DNA from: Aquabacterium soli
GTDB taxonomy: Bacteria > Pseudomonadota > Gammaproteobacteria > Burkholderiales > Burkholderiaceae_C
Direction: 5' to 3'
Assembly: GCF_003933735.1 (NCBI RefSeq)
Contig: NZ_RSED01000012.1
Span: 1-47,562, forward strand
Length of the DNA stretch: 47,562 nucleotides
The notes beneath the pieces were generated by a model that was given only the letters and a program-made list of their open reading frames with translations, did not search any database and was not told the origin of the DNA. The position numbers and the translations under genes are program-made. Position 1 is the first letter of the stretch; every line of letters starts with the position of its first letter. Positions 1 through 10,307 of this stretch are shown here, one piece after another.

Positions 1-46
1 CCGGTTTTGCAGAGTTTCCCTAACGTCTGAAAATACTTTTTTAGAA

Positions 47-670
47 TCAGTTTTCGATGCCCACGCCCATCGAGAGCACGTGGAAGTGGTTGTTGTCCTT
101 GTTGCGCAGCACGTCGTAGCCCGAATAGAACCGGATGAACGGGTTGAATTGGTAGGACAGCCCCAGACCCAGGTAGGGCTTCGTGGCGTACTGATTAACC
201 TGTTCGACGGTGTTGTTCGCCAGGACCACGGTCCCGTTGGTCCGCGTGACAGCCAGACCGAAACGCACGTGCGTGGTCATGACCTGGAAGACCTCGTTGG
301 ACCAATCGATGGCCAGCGACACGGCCGAATTGCGCAGCTTCGTGCTGACAGGGTCTGTGGGTGCATAAGTACCCGGGCCCTCGGAAGCCTTGAAGTTGCC
401 CAGGTAGAAATAGGAAACTTCTGCCGCGAGATTGGGAGTGAAGCGATAGCCGCCAAAGATCTTGCCGCCAGCACGAGGATGCTCGCAGACCACGGCGCCA
501 TCACACTCATAGCCGGATTCCAGGACCGCCAGGTTGGCAGCGCCGTACACCGTACCAGGCTTGAGCCACTGTGCCTGTGCGCCGGCAGCAGCCATCAGAC
601 CTGCCAGGGCAGTGGCGGTATAAACCACGCGTTTGGCAGAAAGAGCGATTCGAGAGGTTTGGAATTTCAT
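47..670 (-). CDS. Outer-membrane beta-barrel protein (OmpA/OmpW-like fold)
   Basis: Predicted small outer-membrane beta-barrel protein of 207 aa. The start at 670 (MKFQ...) is chosen because it gives a clean signal peptide: basic residues, then a hydrophobic stretch ending ...AAAGAQA before QWLKPG. An upstream ATG at 712 would add 14 unsuited residues. The mature part has alternating hydrophobic/aromatic strands typical of eight-stranded barrels (GGYRF, AAEVSYFYLG, PYLGLGLSYQF, RFYSGYDV) and ends VGIEN. There is no OmpA-type C-terminal peptidoglycan-binding domain. It stands alone, divergent from thrB. The family is clear but the ligand or role is unknown. No convincing promoter or terminator was seen. 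Confidence 0.75.
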   Translation of the reverse strand: MKFQTSRIALSAKRVVYTATALAGLMAAAGAQAQWLKPGTVYGAANLAVLESGYECDGAVVCEHPRAGGKIFGGYRFTPNLAAEVSYFYLGNFKASEGPGTYAPTDPVSTKLRNSAVSLAIDWSNEVFQVMTTHVRFGLAVTRTNGTVVLANNTVEQVNQYATKPYLGLGLSYQFNPFIRFYSGYDVLRNKDNNHFHVLSMGVGIEN

Positions 671-805
671 GGTGTTGGAAGGCTGCCGGAACTCAGAACA
701 CGCTGGCACCATTGAACATGGGCCATCAAGCCGAGAAGTCTGCCACAGCGAAACCTACAATCACATCCTCGGACACCCGCATCTGTTGAGGGTTTACGCT
801 CAATC

Positions 806-1780
806 ATGGCCGTTTTCACTGAAGTCACCCACGATCAAGCCCAAGGGCTTTTGACCCGCCTGAACCTGGGCACGCTGCACTCGCTGCAGGGCGCTACCTC
901 GGGCATCGAGAACACCAATTACTTTGTCTCCACAGGGCAAGGCGACTTCGTGCTCACTCTGTTCGAACGCCTCAGCTTCGAGCAACTGCCCTTCTACCTG
1001 CACCTCATGCGGCACCTGGCCGAGCGCGGCATTCCCGTGCCGGCCCCGCAACCTGATGCGCAAGGCGAGATCCTTCACCAGCTCAACGGCAAACCGGCCT
1101 CGGTGGTGACACGGTTGCCTGGACGCAACCAACTGGCCCCCGGTGTGGGGGATTGCGAACAGGTGGGCGCCATGCTGGCCCGCATGCACCTGGCCGGCCA
1201 GAGCTACCCCGGTCAGCAGCCCAACCTGCGCGGTCTGCCGTGGTGGACCGACACGGTGCCCGTGGTGCAGCCCTACATGGACTCAGACCAACAGGCCTTG
1301 ATCGCCGATGAGCTGGCTTTCCAGCAGGCCCTGGCAAAGCGTCCCGCGTTTCAGGCCCTGCCGCAAGGCCCGATCCACGCCGATCTGTTCCGCGACAACG
1401 TGATGTTCGATGGCCCACGGCTCGCGGGCTTCTTCGACTTCTACTTCGCGGGCTGCGACACTTTCGTGTTCGACATCGCTGTGTGCCTGAACGATTGGTG
1501 CATCGACCTGGCCACCGGCACGCTGGATGAAGCCCGCGCCCAGGCCTTCGTCGCCGCCTACGACCACCAGCGTGCGCTGAGCCCCGACGAGATCGCCCTG
1601 CTGCCCGATGTGCTGCGGGGCGCCGCCCTGCGTTTCTGGACCTCCCGCCTCTGGGATTTCCACCTGCCCCGTGATGCCGCCATGCTGCAACCCCATGACC
1701 CGACCCATTTCGAACGCGTGCTGGTGCAGCGCCGTGAACGGCCCTGGCATTACCAGCGCAGCGAGGTAACAGGCGCATGA
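806..1780 (+). CDS. thrB: Homoserine kinase (ThrB, APH-fold type)
   Basis: Phosphorylates L-homoserine to O-phosphohomoserine with ATP in the threonine pathway (cytoplasm). At 324 aa it matches the aminoglycoside-phosphotransferase-like ThrB of Pseudomonas and Burkholderiales rather than the GHMP-kinase ThrB of enterics. Key signatures are the N-terminal nucleotide-binding region (LHSLQGATSGIENTNYFV), the catalytic loop HADLFRDN at residues 191-198 (D193 catalytic, N198) and the metal-binding FFDFYFAG (D211). The stop overlaps the next gene's ATG (ATGA at 1777-1780), so translational coupling with the downstream membrane protein is likely. In other Burkholderiales thrB sits beside a similar membrane protein. 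Confidence 0.95.
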   Translation: MAVFTEVTHDQAQGLLTRLNLGTLHSLQGATSGIENTNYFVSTGQGDFVLTLFERLSFEQLPFYLHLMRHLAERGIPVPAPQPDAQGEILHQLNGKPASVVTRLPGRNQLAPGVGDCEQVGAMLARMHLAGQSYPGQQPNLRGLPWWTDTVPVVQPYMDSDQQALIADELAFQQALAKRPAFQALPQGPIHADLFRDNVMFDGPRLAGFFDFYFAGCDTFVFDIAVCLNDWCIDLATGTLDEARAQAFVAAYDHQRALSPDEIALLPDVLRGAALRFWTSRLWDFHLPRDAAMLQPHDPTHFERVLVQRRERPWHYQRSEVTGA

Positions 1781-2634
1781 AGCTGCGTGTCGTGCCCGCC
1801 TCCCAGGGCTTCCAATGGGTCAAGAGCGGCATCGCCGTGTGCGCGCGCCAGCCATGGGGCTTCCTGAGCCTGCTGGGCCTGGTGGTCACCGCCACAGTGC
1901 TGCTGTCGGCCGTGCCGCTGATCGGGGCCGTGGTCGTCGTGGGCGCGATGCCCATGGTCTGGATGGCCTTCATGCTCGCCTCGCGCCGCGTGCTGTCCGA
2001 TCGCCGCATCAGCCCGCTGCTGTTCGGTGAACTGCTCAAGGATGCCGAATCACGCAAGCGCTGGCTCAGGCTGGGCGGCTTGTATGCCCTGTCCCTGTTC
2101 GTGGTGGTGTCGCTGGGCCTGATGCTGGGCCCGGGCCCCTCGGCGCTCAGCGATGCGCTGGGCGACATCAAACCACCAGACAGCCCGCTGGACAACCCGG
2201 TGGTGCTCAACAGCATGCTGTGGTGGGTGGCCTTGGCCCTGCCGGTGTCGCTGGCGTTCTGGCACACCCCGGCCTTGGTGTTCTGGGGACGCGTGCCGGT
2301 GCGCAAGGCCTTGTTCTTCAGCGCGGTGGCCAGCTGGCGCAACCTGCTGGCCTTCGCCGTGTATGGCGCCTGCTGGGTGGCACTGCAGGTGGCTGTGGGC
2401 GCGGCCGTGCAGGTGCTCAGCCTGGTGATCCCCTCGCCCACCCTGATGACGGTGACGGCCGTGATGGCCAGCCTGTGGGTGCTGGCGGCCTTCTACGCCT
2501 CGCTGTATTTTTCGGTGGTGGATTGCTTCGAAGGCCGCGGCACGGCATCGGTCGACGACGAAGAGCCAGGCCCCCCGCTGCCGCCCGAAGCCAGGGACCA
2601 GGGCAGGGACCGACAGGACGACCTGCCGGAGTGA
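1777..2634 (+). CDS. BPSS1780-type integral membrane protein
   Basis: 285-aa membrane protein with several hydrophobic segments (about residues 27-70, 97-117, 145-170, 190-215 and 220-245) and a charged, Pro-rich C-terminal tail (EEPGPPLPPEARDQGRD...). The N-terminus (RVVPASQGFQWVKSGIAVCARQP) is typical of the family annotated as BPSS1780 membrane protein. That family has no established biochemical function, though it is repeatedly found next to thrB. It overlaps thrB by 4 bases and ends 10 bases before the convergent oxyR. No catalytic motif is visible; a structural or transport-accessory role would be a guess. Confidence 0.8.
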   Translation: MKLRVVPASQGFQWVKSGIAVCARQPWGFLSLLGLVVTATVLLSAVPLIGAVVVVGAMPMVWMAFMLASRRVLSDRRISPLLFGELLKDAESRKRWLRLGGLYALSLFVVVSLGLMLGPGPSALSDALGDIKPPDSPLDNPVVLNSMLWWVALALPVSLAFWHTPALVFWGRVPVRKALFFSAVASWRNLLAFAVYGACWVALQVAVGAAVQVLSLVIPSPTLMTVTAVMASLWVLAAFYASLYFSVVDCFEGRGTASVDDEEPGPPLPPEARDQGRDRQDDLPE

Positions 2635-2644
2635 CCGACCAGGG

Positions 2645-3568
2645 TCAGTCGGACAAGCGCGTCACGCCGTCCAGCTTGCAGGCATAGATGGCGTTGCGCA
2701 AGGCCGCAATGGCCTCGTAGCGCGTGAAGCTGCGACGCCAGGCCAGCACCACCCTGCGTGAGGGCACCGGCTCTTCGAAGGGCACATAGGCGAGATGCGG
2801 GTTGATGTCGGCCGGCACACTCAGGCGCGGCACCACGGTGACCCCCATGCCCGAGGCCACCATGTGCTTGATGGTCTCCAGTGACGATCCCTCGAAGCTC
2901 TTGCGGATGCCCTCGGCGTTGCTGGAGAACCGCGCATACTCGGGGCACACCTCGAGCACATGGTCACGGAAGCAGTGGCCAGTGCCCAGCAGCAGCATGG
3001 TCTCCTGCTTGAGCTCTTCGGCGCTGATGCGTTCACGCTGGGCCAGCGGGTGGCTGCGCGGCAGCGCCACCATGAAGGGCTCTTCGTACAGCGGCGCCAT
3101 GGCCAGGCCGGCATCGGTGAAAGGCTCGGCCAGGATGGCGCAATCGAGCTCGCCAGCGCGCAGCATTTCCAGCAGGCGCGCAGTGAAATTCTCCTGCAGC
3201 ATCAGCGGCATCTGCGGCACCTGGTCGATGGCATTGCGCACCAACTCCGGCAGCAGATAGGGACCGATGGTGTAGATCACACCCAGGCGCAAGGGGCCGG
3301 CCAACGGGTCCTTGCCGCGCTTGGCGATTTCCTTGATCGAATGGGCCTGCTCCAGCACGGCCTGCGCCTGGCGCACGATCTCCTCGCCCAGGGGCGTCAC
3401 GGTGATCTCGCTGCTGCCCCGCTCGAAGAGCTTCACATCGAGCTCGTCTTCCAGCTTCTTGACGGCCACCGAGAGTGTGGGCTGCGAGACGAAGCACGCC
3501 TCGGCGGCGCGGCCGAAGTGCTTTTCACGCGCGACGGCCACGATGTATCGGAGTTCGGTCAAGGTCAT
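2645..3568 (-). CDS. oxyR: Hydrogen peroxide-responsive LysR-type regulator OxyR
   Basis: 307-aa LysR-family activator that senses H2O2 by forming a disulfide and then switches antioxidant promoters. The N-terminal winged helix-turn-helix (residues 1-60: TELRYIVAVAREKHFGRAAE, then SQPTLSVAVKKLE) is followed by the substrate-like sensor domain. The redox cysteines fall at C199 (GTGHC) and C208 (LEVC), the same numbers as in E. coli OxyR, which separates it from generic LysR regulators. It lies 34 bases downstream of recG on the same strand, so recG-oxyR may be co-transcribed; linkage of these two genes is known in several proteobacteria. It converges with the thrB operon. Confidence 0.95.
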   Translation of the reverse strand: MTLTELRYIVAVAREKHFGRAAEACFVSQPTLSVAVKKLEDELDVKLFERGSSEITVTPLGEEIVRQAQAVLEQAHSIKEIAKRGKDPLAGPLRLGVIYTIGPYLLPELVRNAIDQVPQMPLMLQENFTARLLEMLRAGELDCAILAEPFTDAGLAMAPLYEEPFMVALPRSHPLAQRERISAEELKQETMLLLGTGHCFRDHVLEVCPEYARFSSNAEGIRKSFEGSSLETIKHMVASGMGVTVVPRLSVPADINPHLAYVPFEEPVPSRRVVLAWRRSFTRYEAIAALRNAIYACKLDGVTRLSD

Positions 3569-3602
3569 GGCGTGATCTTACGACGCCGCCGGCGAGCGTG
3601 CT

Positions 3603-5699
3603 TCAGGCCTTGAGGTATTCGGCCTTGCCGCCCAGCCAGCGGCGCACGTGCTCTTGTGCGGCATGCGGGTGGCGCTCCAGCATCACCTGGGCGGCCTCGC
3701 CCGCCTGGTGCACCAAATCTTCGTCCTGCCCGAAATCAGCGAAGCGCAGCAAGGCGGCACCCGACTGGCGCGAGCCCATGAACTCGCCCGGGCCGCGGAT
3801 GTCCAGATCACGGCGAGCGATCTCGAAACCGTCGGTGGTCTCGGCCATGGCCTTCAGGCGCGCCTTGCCCTGGTCGGACAGCGGTGCGCTGTACAGCAGC
3901 ACGCACACGCTGGCCACCGAGCCACGCCCCACCCGGCCGCGCAACTGGTGCAACTGGCTCAGGCCGAAACGCTCGGCGTGCTCGATCACCATCAGGCTGG
4001 CGTTGGGCACGTCCACGCCCACCTCGATCACCGTGGTGGCCACCAGCACCTTCAGCTCGCCCGCCGAGAACCTGGCCATCACCTCGGCCTTCTCGGCCGC
4101 GGGCAGGCGGCCATGCAGCAGGCCCACGCCCTGGCCCGCCAGCGCACCGCTGAGCTCTTCGTGCGTCTGGGTGACATTGCTCAGGTCCAGTGGCGGGCGG
4201 CGCTGTGTCTCGCGGCCCGCGCGCGTGTCGGCGGCTTCATCGGATTCCTGTGTCTCGTCGATCAGGGGGCAGACCCAGTAGACCTGCCGGCCCCGCTCGG
4301 CCTCCTCGCGGATGCGCTCGATGACTTCTTCGCGGCGGTTGTCGCTGAAGACCTTGGTGACGATGGGCGTGCGGCCGGGCGGCAACTCGTCGATGGTGCT
4401 CACGTCCAGGTCGGCCAGGTAGGTCATGGCCAGGGTGCGCGGGATGGGCGTGGCGCTCATCATCAGGAGGTGGGGCTCCAGGGCCTGGTCTTCCAGCTTG
4501 CGGCGCAGTTGCAGGCGCTGCGCCACGCCGAAACGGTGCTGCTCGTCGATCAAGGCCAGCCCGAGGCGCGCAAATTCCACCTGATCCTGGATGACGGCGT
4601 GGGTACCCACCACCAGCTGGGCCTGACCACTGGCCACCAGGGCCAGTTGCTCGCGCTTGGCCTTGCTCTTGAGGCTGCCCGTCAGCCAGGCCACGGTGAT
4701 GCCCAGGGGCTCCAGCCAGCTCACCAGCTTGCGCAGGTGCTGCTCGGCCAGGATCTCGGTGGGGGCCATCAGGGCGCACTGCCAGCCTGCATCAATGGCC
4801 ACGGCGGCGGCGAGCGCGGCCACCACGGTCTTGCCCGAGCCCACGTCGCCCTGCAGCAGGCGGTGCATGGGCATGGGGCGGGCGATGTCGGCCGCGATCT
4901 CTTCGGTGACACGGCGCTGCGCCGTTGTCAGCTGGAAGGGCAGCACGGCCAGCAGGCGCTCGTGCAAGCCGCCCGGCTGGCCGACCAGGGCCGGCGCCTT
5001 CAAGTGCGCCCGCTCCATGCGGGCCTGCCGCTGCGATACCTGCTGGGCCACCAGCTCTTCGAACTTCAGGCGCATCCAGGCGGGGTGGCTGTGGTCTTCC
5101 AGCGTGAACGTGGACACCTCCGGGCTGGGGTGGTGCAGAAAGCGCAGCGATTCGCGCAGGCTGGGCCACCCAGGCGGCACGACCTCAGGAGGCAGCACCT
5201 CGAACAGCGGTGCGCGGGCCAGGCCGGCGGCCACGGCCTTGCGCAGGTAGGCCTGGGGCAGGCCGGCCGTGGTGGGGTAGACCGGCGTGAGCGATGCCGC
5301 CAGAGGGGTGTCCTCTTGCACCACCTTCACGGTGGGGTGCACCATTTCCCGGCCGAAGAAGCCATGGCGCGCCTCGCCCCGCACCCGCAGGCGCACGCCA
5401 GGCGCCCAGGCCTTCTGCTGCGAGGCGTAAAAGTTGATGAAGCGCAGCAAGAGCACCGCGCCATGGTCATCCAACTTGACGATGAGCTGGCGGCGCTGGC
5501 GCAGGTCCACCCGGCATTCGCGCACGATGCCCTCGACCTGGGCGGTGTCGCCATCGCGCAGGTCCATCACCCGGGTCAGGCGGGTCTCGTCCTCGTAGCG
5601 CAGCGGCAGGTGCAGGGCCAGGTCGATGTCGCGCTCCAGGCCCAGCTTGAGCATGGCCTTGGCAGGGATGGACAGCGTGGAAGGGCTCTTGTCGGGCAC
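3603..5699 (-). CDS. recG: ATP-dependent DNA helicase RecG
   Basis: Branch-migration helicase that remodels stalled forks and Holliday junctions. The domain order fits RecG: N-terminal wedge/OB domain (LHLPLRYEDETR... through the HPTVKVVQED region), helicase motif I GDVGSGKT, the RecG-type motif II DEQHRFGVAQR, motif III MMSATPIPRTLA, and the C-terminal helicase lobe with QLRGRVGRG. The start is uncertain. The frame is open to a GTG at 5780, but that GTG has no properly spaced ribosome site. The GTG at 5699 gives 698 aa, close to the family length, and keeps the STLSIPAKAMLKLGL segment that precedes the wedge. An ATG at 5654 would be shorter. Divergent from queA; oxyR follows. Confidence 0.95.
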   Translation of the reverse strand: MPDKSPSTLSIPAKAMLKLGLERDIDLALHLPLRYEDETRLTRVMDLRDGDTAQVEGIVRECRVDLRQRRQLIVKLDDHGAVLLLRFINFYASQQKAWAPGVRLRVRGEARHGFFGREMVHPTVKVVQEDTPLAASLTPVYPTTAGLPQAYLRKAVAAGLARAPLFEVLPPEVVPPGWPSLRESLRFLHHPSPEVSTFTLEDHSHPAWMRLKFEELVAQQVSQRQARMERAHLKAPALVGQPGGLHERLLAVLPFQLTTAQRRVTEEIAADIARPMPMHRLLQGDVGSGKTVVAALAAAVAIDAGWQCALMAPTEILAEQHLRKLVSWLEPLGITVAWLTGSLKSKAKREQLALVASGQAQLVVGTHAVIQDQVEFARLGLALIDEQHRFGVAQRLQLRRKLEDQALEPHLLMMSATPIPRTLAMTYLADLDVSTIDELPPGRTPIVTKVFSDNRREEVIERIREEAERGRQVYWVCPLIDETQESDEAADTRAGRETQRRPPLDLSNVTQTHEELSGALAGQGVGLLHGRLPAAEKAEVMARFSAGELKVLVATTVIEVGVDVPNASLMVIEHAERFGLSQLHQLRGRVGRGSVASVCVLLYSAPLSDQGKARLKAMAETTDGFEIARRDLDIRGPGEFMGSRQSGAALLRFADFGQDEDLVHQAGEAAQVMLERHPHAAQEHVRRWLGGKAEYLKA

Positions 5700-5904
5700 G
5701 CGGGCGGGAACGAAATCAGGGCGATGCGGGCATTGTGCCCCGCCGCGCCCGAGGCTTTCCGCGATGCGGTGACTGCCCACCCCTCAGGGCGTGCCCAATG
5801 AGCGACAATACGCGTTTCGCGCCAGTGCGCCTCCTGCGCCCTGTGCATTGCTCTTCAGCCGTTTTCTCGGCATTGGCACGGGGCCCGTCCGCCCCTCAAT
5901 CCGC

Positions 5905-6969
5905 ATGACCTCTCCTGCCCCGCGCACCTTCACCCTCGGCGATTTCGATTTCCACCTGCCCGAGGAGTTGATCGCCCAGGCTCCCGCCACCGAGCGCACC
6001 GCCTCCCGCCTGCTCGATGGCCTGGGGCCCACCCCCACCGACCGCATCTTCAAGGATCTGCCCTCGCTGCTGCGCGCCGGGGATCTGCTCGTCTTCAACA
6101 ACACCCGTGTCATCAAGGCCCGCCTGTTCGGCGCCAAGGCCACCGGTGGCGCGGTCGAGGCGCTGGTGGAGCGCGTGCTGCCTGGCCACGAAGTACTGGC
6201 CCACCTGCGCGCCAGCAAGTCGCCCAAGCCCGGTGCCACCGTGCGCTTCGCCGATGCTTTCGATGCCGAGGTGCTGGGGCGCGGCGGCCCTGATGACGGC
6301 CTGTTCCACCTGCGCTTTCCTTCTGATCCCCTGCCACTGCTGGACGCGCACGGGCATGTGCCCCTGCCGCCCTACATCACGCATGAAGACACGGCCGAGG
6401 ACGAGCGACGCTACCAGACCGTGTTCGCCCGCAAGCCCGGTGCCGTGGCGGCCCCCACCGCCGCCCTGCACTTCGACGAGGCCTTGCTGCAGGCGCTGGC
6501 CGAGCGCGGCATCCAGCGCGCCGAGGTGACCTTGCACGTGGGCGCCGGCACCTTCCAGCCCGTGCGCACCGACAACCTGGCCGAGCACAAGATGCACAGC
6601 GAGTGGTTCGAGGTGCCCGAGGCCACCGCCCAGGCCATCGAGCGCACCCGCGCTGCCGGCGGGCGCATCGTCTCGGTCGGCACGACCACGCTGCGCGCAC
6701 TGGAATCAGCCGCGCTCAACGCCTCGCCTGGCCACATCCTGCGGGCCGGCAGCCGCGACACCGACATCTTCATCACCCCTGGGTTCGACCTCAAGGTGGT
6801 GGATGTGCTGATCACCAACTTCCACCTGCCCAAGAGCACCTTGCTGATGCTGGTCAGCGCGCTGGCCGGCTACGAGCACATCCAGGCGCTTTACCGCCAT
6901 GCCATCGAGCAGCGCTACCGCTTCTTCAGCTATGGCGATGCCATGCTGATCCAGCGCACCGCACGCTGA
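5905..6969 (+). CDS. queA: S-adenosylmethionine:tRNA ribosyltransferase-isomerase QueA
   Basis: Transfers and isomerises the ribosyl group of S-adenosylmethionine onto 7-aminomethyl-7-deazaguanine in tRNA, giving epoxyqueuosine. The start at 5905 ([22 protein letters not shown]) gives 354 aa, the normal family length. The reading frame is open upstream to 5791, but that part has no family features. Recognisable QueA blocks are [13 protein letters not shown] with [47 protein letters not shown] and [10 protein letters not shown]. It forms a two-gene queuosine operon with tgt, 49 bases downstream. The interval to recG is probably a divergent promoter region, but I could not assign boxes. Confidence 0.96.
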   Translation: MTSPAPRTFTLGDFDFHLPEELIAQAPATERTASRLLDGLGPTPTDRIFKDLPSLLRAGDLLVFNNTRVIKARLFGAKATGGAVEALVERVLPGHEVLAHLRASKSPKPGATVRFADAFDAEVLGRGGPDDGLFHLRFPSDPLPLLDAHGHVPLPPYITHEDTAEDERRYQTVFARKPGAVAAPTAALHFDEALLQALAERGIQRAEVTLHVGAGTFQPVRTDNLAEHKMHSEWFEVPEATAQAIERTRAAGGRIVSVGTTTLRALESAALNASPGHILRAGSRDTDIFITPGFDLKVVDVLITNFHLPKSTLLMLVSALAGYEHIQALYRHAIEQRYRFFSYGDAMLIQRTAR

Positions 6970-6994
6970 GCGCCCTGCCCCACGCAGCACCTGA

Positions 6995-8158
<1,164 letters not shown>

Positions 8159-8199
8159 GGCCCGGGCCTGGCGTCAAAGCCGGCCCAACCCCTGCATGG

Positions 8200-8883
8200 T
8201 CACCAGAAATCCCAGTTGCCCAGCAGCACCACCCAGATGCCCAGCACGCCATTGGTGACGGCGTGCGCCACGATGGGCGCCCACAGCTTGCCCGTGCGGC
8301 GGTACAGCCAGGCGTAGGCCAGGCCCGCCAGGATGGCGGCGAACCACAGCGTGTGCACCAGCATGAACACGCCCGTGGACAGCACGATGGCCTTGAGCGT
8401 GACCGTCTTCGGATCGACCGTCTCGAACTCGGGCTTGTCGATCCAGCGCATCAGGAACGAGCGCCAGAACAACTCTTCCATCACCGGCACCAGCAAGGCG
8501 GCGCCGATCCAGCGCACCACGATCAGCGGCCACATCAAATCGCCGTTGCCATCGACCGGCTTGAAGTTCACCTTGTCATCGGTGCTCATCATCAGCCAGG
8601 GGTGGTCCAGGTTGATCCACAGGGCGAACACCACCACGCCCACCACGATCGACAGGGCCAGCTCCGACAGCGTCAGCCCCGTGCCCTTGTGCAGCTCGGC
8701 GTACTGACGCCAGAAGAAGGCCAGCGAGGCGCCCACCACCAGCACGGTGATGCCGTAGACCCAGCGCGGATCAATGGGTGAGCTGCCGTCCGTGGGCAAA
8801 GCGCCACGCAGCATCAGCAGGGCCATGAACAGGAAGAAGGGCAGGCAGCGGGCCAGCGTGGCCGGGGTCATGAAGCGTTCCAT
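8200..8883 (-). CDS. CPBP/CAAX-type intramembrane protease, PEP-CTERM-associated subtype
   Basis: 227-aa polytopic membrane protein of the CPBP (Abi/CAAX protease) family. The family's active-site motifs are present: EELFWR (E136, E137, R141), a histidine at H177 (LVHTLW) and HAVTN (H207, N211). The overall sequence, with its DPRWVYG segment and a C-terminus ending GNWDFW, recalls the 'CAAX prenyl protease-related' subfamily often found with exosortase/PEP-CTERM systems, but no exosortase lies in this window. It is the last of six co-directional minus-strand genes, 73 bases after the LplT-like transporter. The substrate is unknown. An alternative start is M5 at 8871. Confidence 0.8.
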   Translation of the reverse strand: MERFMTPATLARCLPFFLFMALLMLRGALPTDGSSPIDPRWVYGITVLVVGASLAFFWRQYAELHKGTGLTLSELALSIVVGVVVFALWINLDHPWLMMSTDDKVNFKPVDGNGDLMWPLIVVRWIGAALLVPVMEELFWRSFLMRWIDKPEFETVDPKTVTLKAIVLSTGVFMLVHTLWFAAILAGLAYAWLYRRTGKLWAPIVAHAVTNGVLGIWVVLLGNWDFW

Positions 8884-8956
8884 GAGCGGCTTTCTACCAT
8901 GCGGCCGGCGACGGCCATGTGCGGGGTGCCCCCCAGCTTCAGGGATCAGGCCGGCG

Positions 8957-10270
8957 TCAAGCGGAACGCTGCCCTGCCCCGGACAGCCAGACCAGCAGCA
9001 TCACCGTGGTGTGCAGCCCCACCACCGTCGCCAAGGTGGCAGCCGCCCCCAGGCCCACCGCATCCAGCCCCCAGACCAGGGCCGACGACGCCAGGATGAA
9101 GCCGGCATTGAGGATGTTGTTGGCCGCCACCACCCTCGCCCGGTGCGTGGGCGCGGCCCGGCCCTGCATCTGGGCGTACAGCGGCACGCTGAACCAGCCC
9201 AGGCTGCAGGCCATGGCGACCAGATCGATCATCAATCGGGCATGGCCGGTATCGGCCAGAAAGGCGAGAACGCTCAGGCGATGGGGACCGGCGCCCCGAG
9301 AAGCGATCTGATCCAGGCTCCAGGCCAGATCGGCACCGAACACCGCCATGCCGATGGCGCCCAGCGCCACCAGCGCCCCAGGCGTGCGCAAGAGGCGCGC
9401 CAGGCGCTCGCAACTCAGCGCCCCCAGGCCGATGCCCACCGAGGTGAGCACCAGCAGCAGCGAGGCCACCGAGGGGTCGGCCTGCAGCACCCCATGGGTC
9501 ACCACCGGGAACAGCGTCAGGCAGGTGGCCCCGAAGAACCACATCCACGAGATGCCCAGCACCGGCATCCACGGCCCGGGGCCTGAGCCGTGCGGGGCCA
9601 GCGAGCGCCACAACCCCGTCTCATTCACTGCGGCCATGGACGCCTGTGCCACCGGCGTCGGCGGTACCTGAAGCGACAAGGCCCAACCCGCCAGCGCCAG
9701 GACCAACAGCCCGGCCGGCAGCCAGGGCAGCGCATCGCCGGACGACATCAGCGCACCGCCGGCCAAGGTGCCCAGCAGGATGGCCATGAACAGCCCCATC
9801 TCCAGCAGCCCGTTGCCGCCCAGCAGCTCTTGCGGGCCCAGGTGCTGCGGCACATAGGCGTACTTCAAGGTGGAGAACCAGGTCACGTGCATGCCCGACA
9901 GCACCAGGCAGCCCAGCAGGCCCCAGGCATGCCCGGCCAGCCATGCGCCCGCGGCCAGCACCATCATCAGCACCTCCAGCGCCTTGCCCCAGCGGATCAG
10001 CCGGTCCAGGGGCAGGCGATCGGCCAGACGCCCGACCATGGCCGACATCAGCAGCGACGGGATGATGAACAAGGCGCCGGTGAGTGGTCCCACCACACCG
10101 GCCGTGAGCCAGGCGGGTTGTGCGGTGCTGCCCGCCTGGTAGACCAGCAGCAGCGTGACCGCGAACTTCAGCAGGTTGTCGTTGACCGACCCGAGAAACA
10201 CCGCCCAGAAAAAAGGCGCGTAGCGGCGCTCACCCAGCAGATGGAACTGGTGCGGCGCCTGCTCATTCAC
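8957..10270 (-). CDS. MFS transporter, LplT (lysophospholipid transporter)-like
   Basis: 437-aa major facilitator protein with about 12 hydrophobic segments. The N-terminus (LLGERRYAPFFWAVFLGSV then NDNLLKFAVTLL) is the same block seen at the start of the upstream transporter-acyltransferase fusion (LLGQRRFGPFFWTQFLGAG then NDNLFKFAF). The two are therefore tandem paralogues. LplT proteins flip lysophospholipids across the inner membrane for re-acylation. It lies 37 bases downstream of the fusion gene on the same strand. Substrate assignment is by family only; it lacks the acyltransferase domain. Confidence 0.82.
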   Translation of the reverse strand: MNEQAPHQFHLLGERRYAPFFWAVFLGSVNDNLLKFAVTLLLVYQAGSTAQPAWLTAGVVGPLTGALFIIPSLLMSAMVGRLADRLPLDRLIRWGKALEVLMMVLAAGAWLAGHAWGLLGCLVLSGMHVTWFSTLKYAYVPQHLGPQELLGGNGLLEMGLFMAILLGTLAGGALMSSGDALPWLPAGLLVLALAGWALSLQVPPTPVAQASMAAVNETGLWRSLAPHGSGPGPWMPVLGISWMWFFGATCLTLFPVVTHGVLQADPSVASLLLVLTSVGIGLGALSCERLARLLRTPGALVALGAIGMAVFGADLAWSLDQIASRGAGPHRLSVLAFLADTGHARLMIDLVAMACSLGWFSVPLYAQMQGRAAPTHRARVVAANNILNAGFILASSALVWGLDAVGLGAAATLATVVGLHTTVMLLVWLSGAGQRSA

Positions 10271-10307
10271 TGGAGGCGCCTTCGCGCTTGGGAGTGGCCA
10301 GGCACGC

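Noticed and set aside
1..46. A/T-rich stretch downstream of the beta-barrel gene
   Set aside because: It has T-runs but no hairpin, so a terminator cannot be supported; no gene is seen.
2635..2652. CCGAC/GTCGG hairpin between the thrB operon and oxyR
   Set aside because: A 5-bp stem with an 8-base loop and no U-run is too weak to call a terminator.
3648..5801. A 717-codon open frame opposite recG
   Set aside because: It is His/Gln/Leu/Gly-rich with no domain pattern, fully antisense to an intact recG, as expected for the complement of GC-rich codons.
8897..8918. GGCCG/CGGCC hairpin between the CPBP gene and the LplT-like gene
   Set aside because: Short, GC-only and without T-tract; expected by chance at this GC content.
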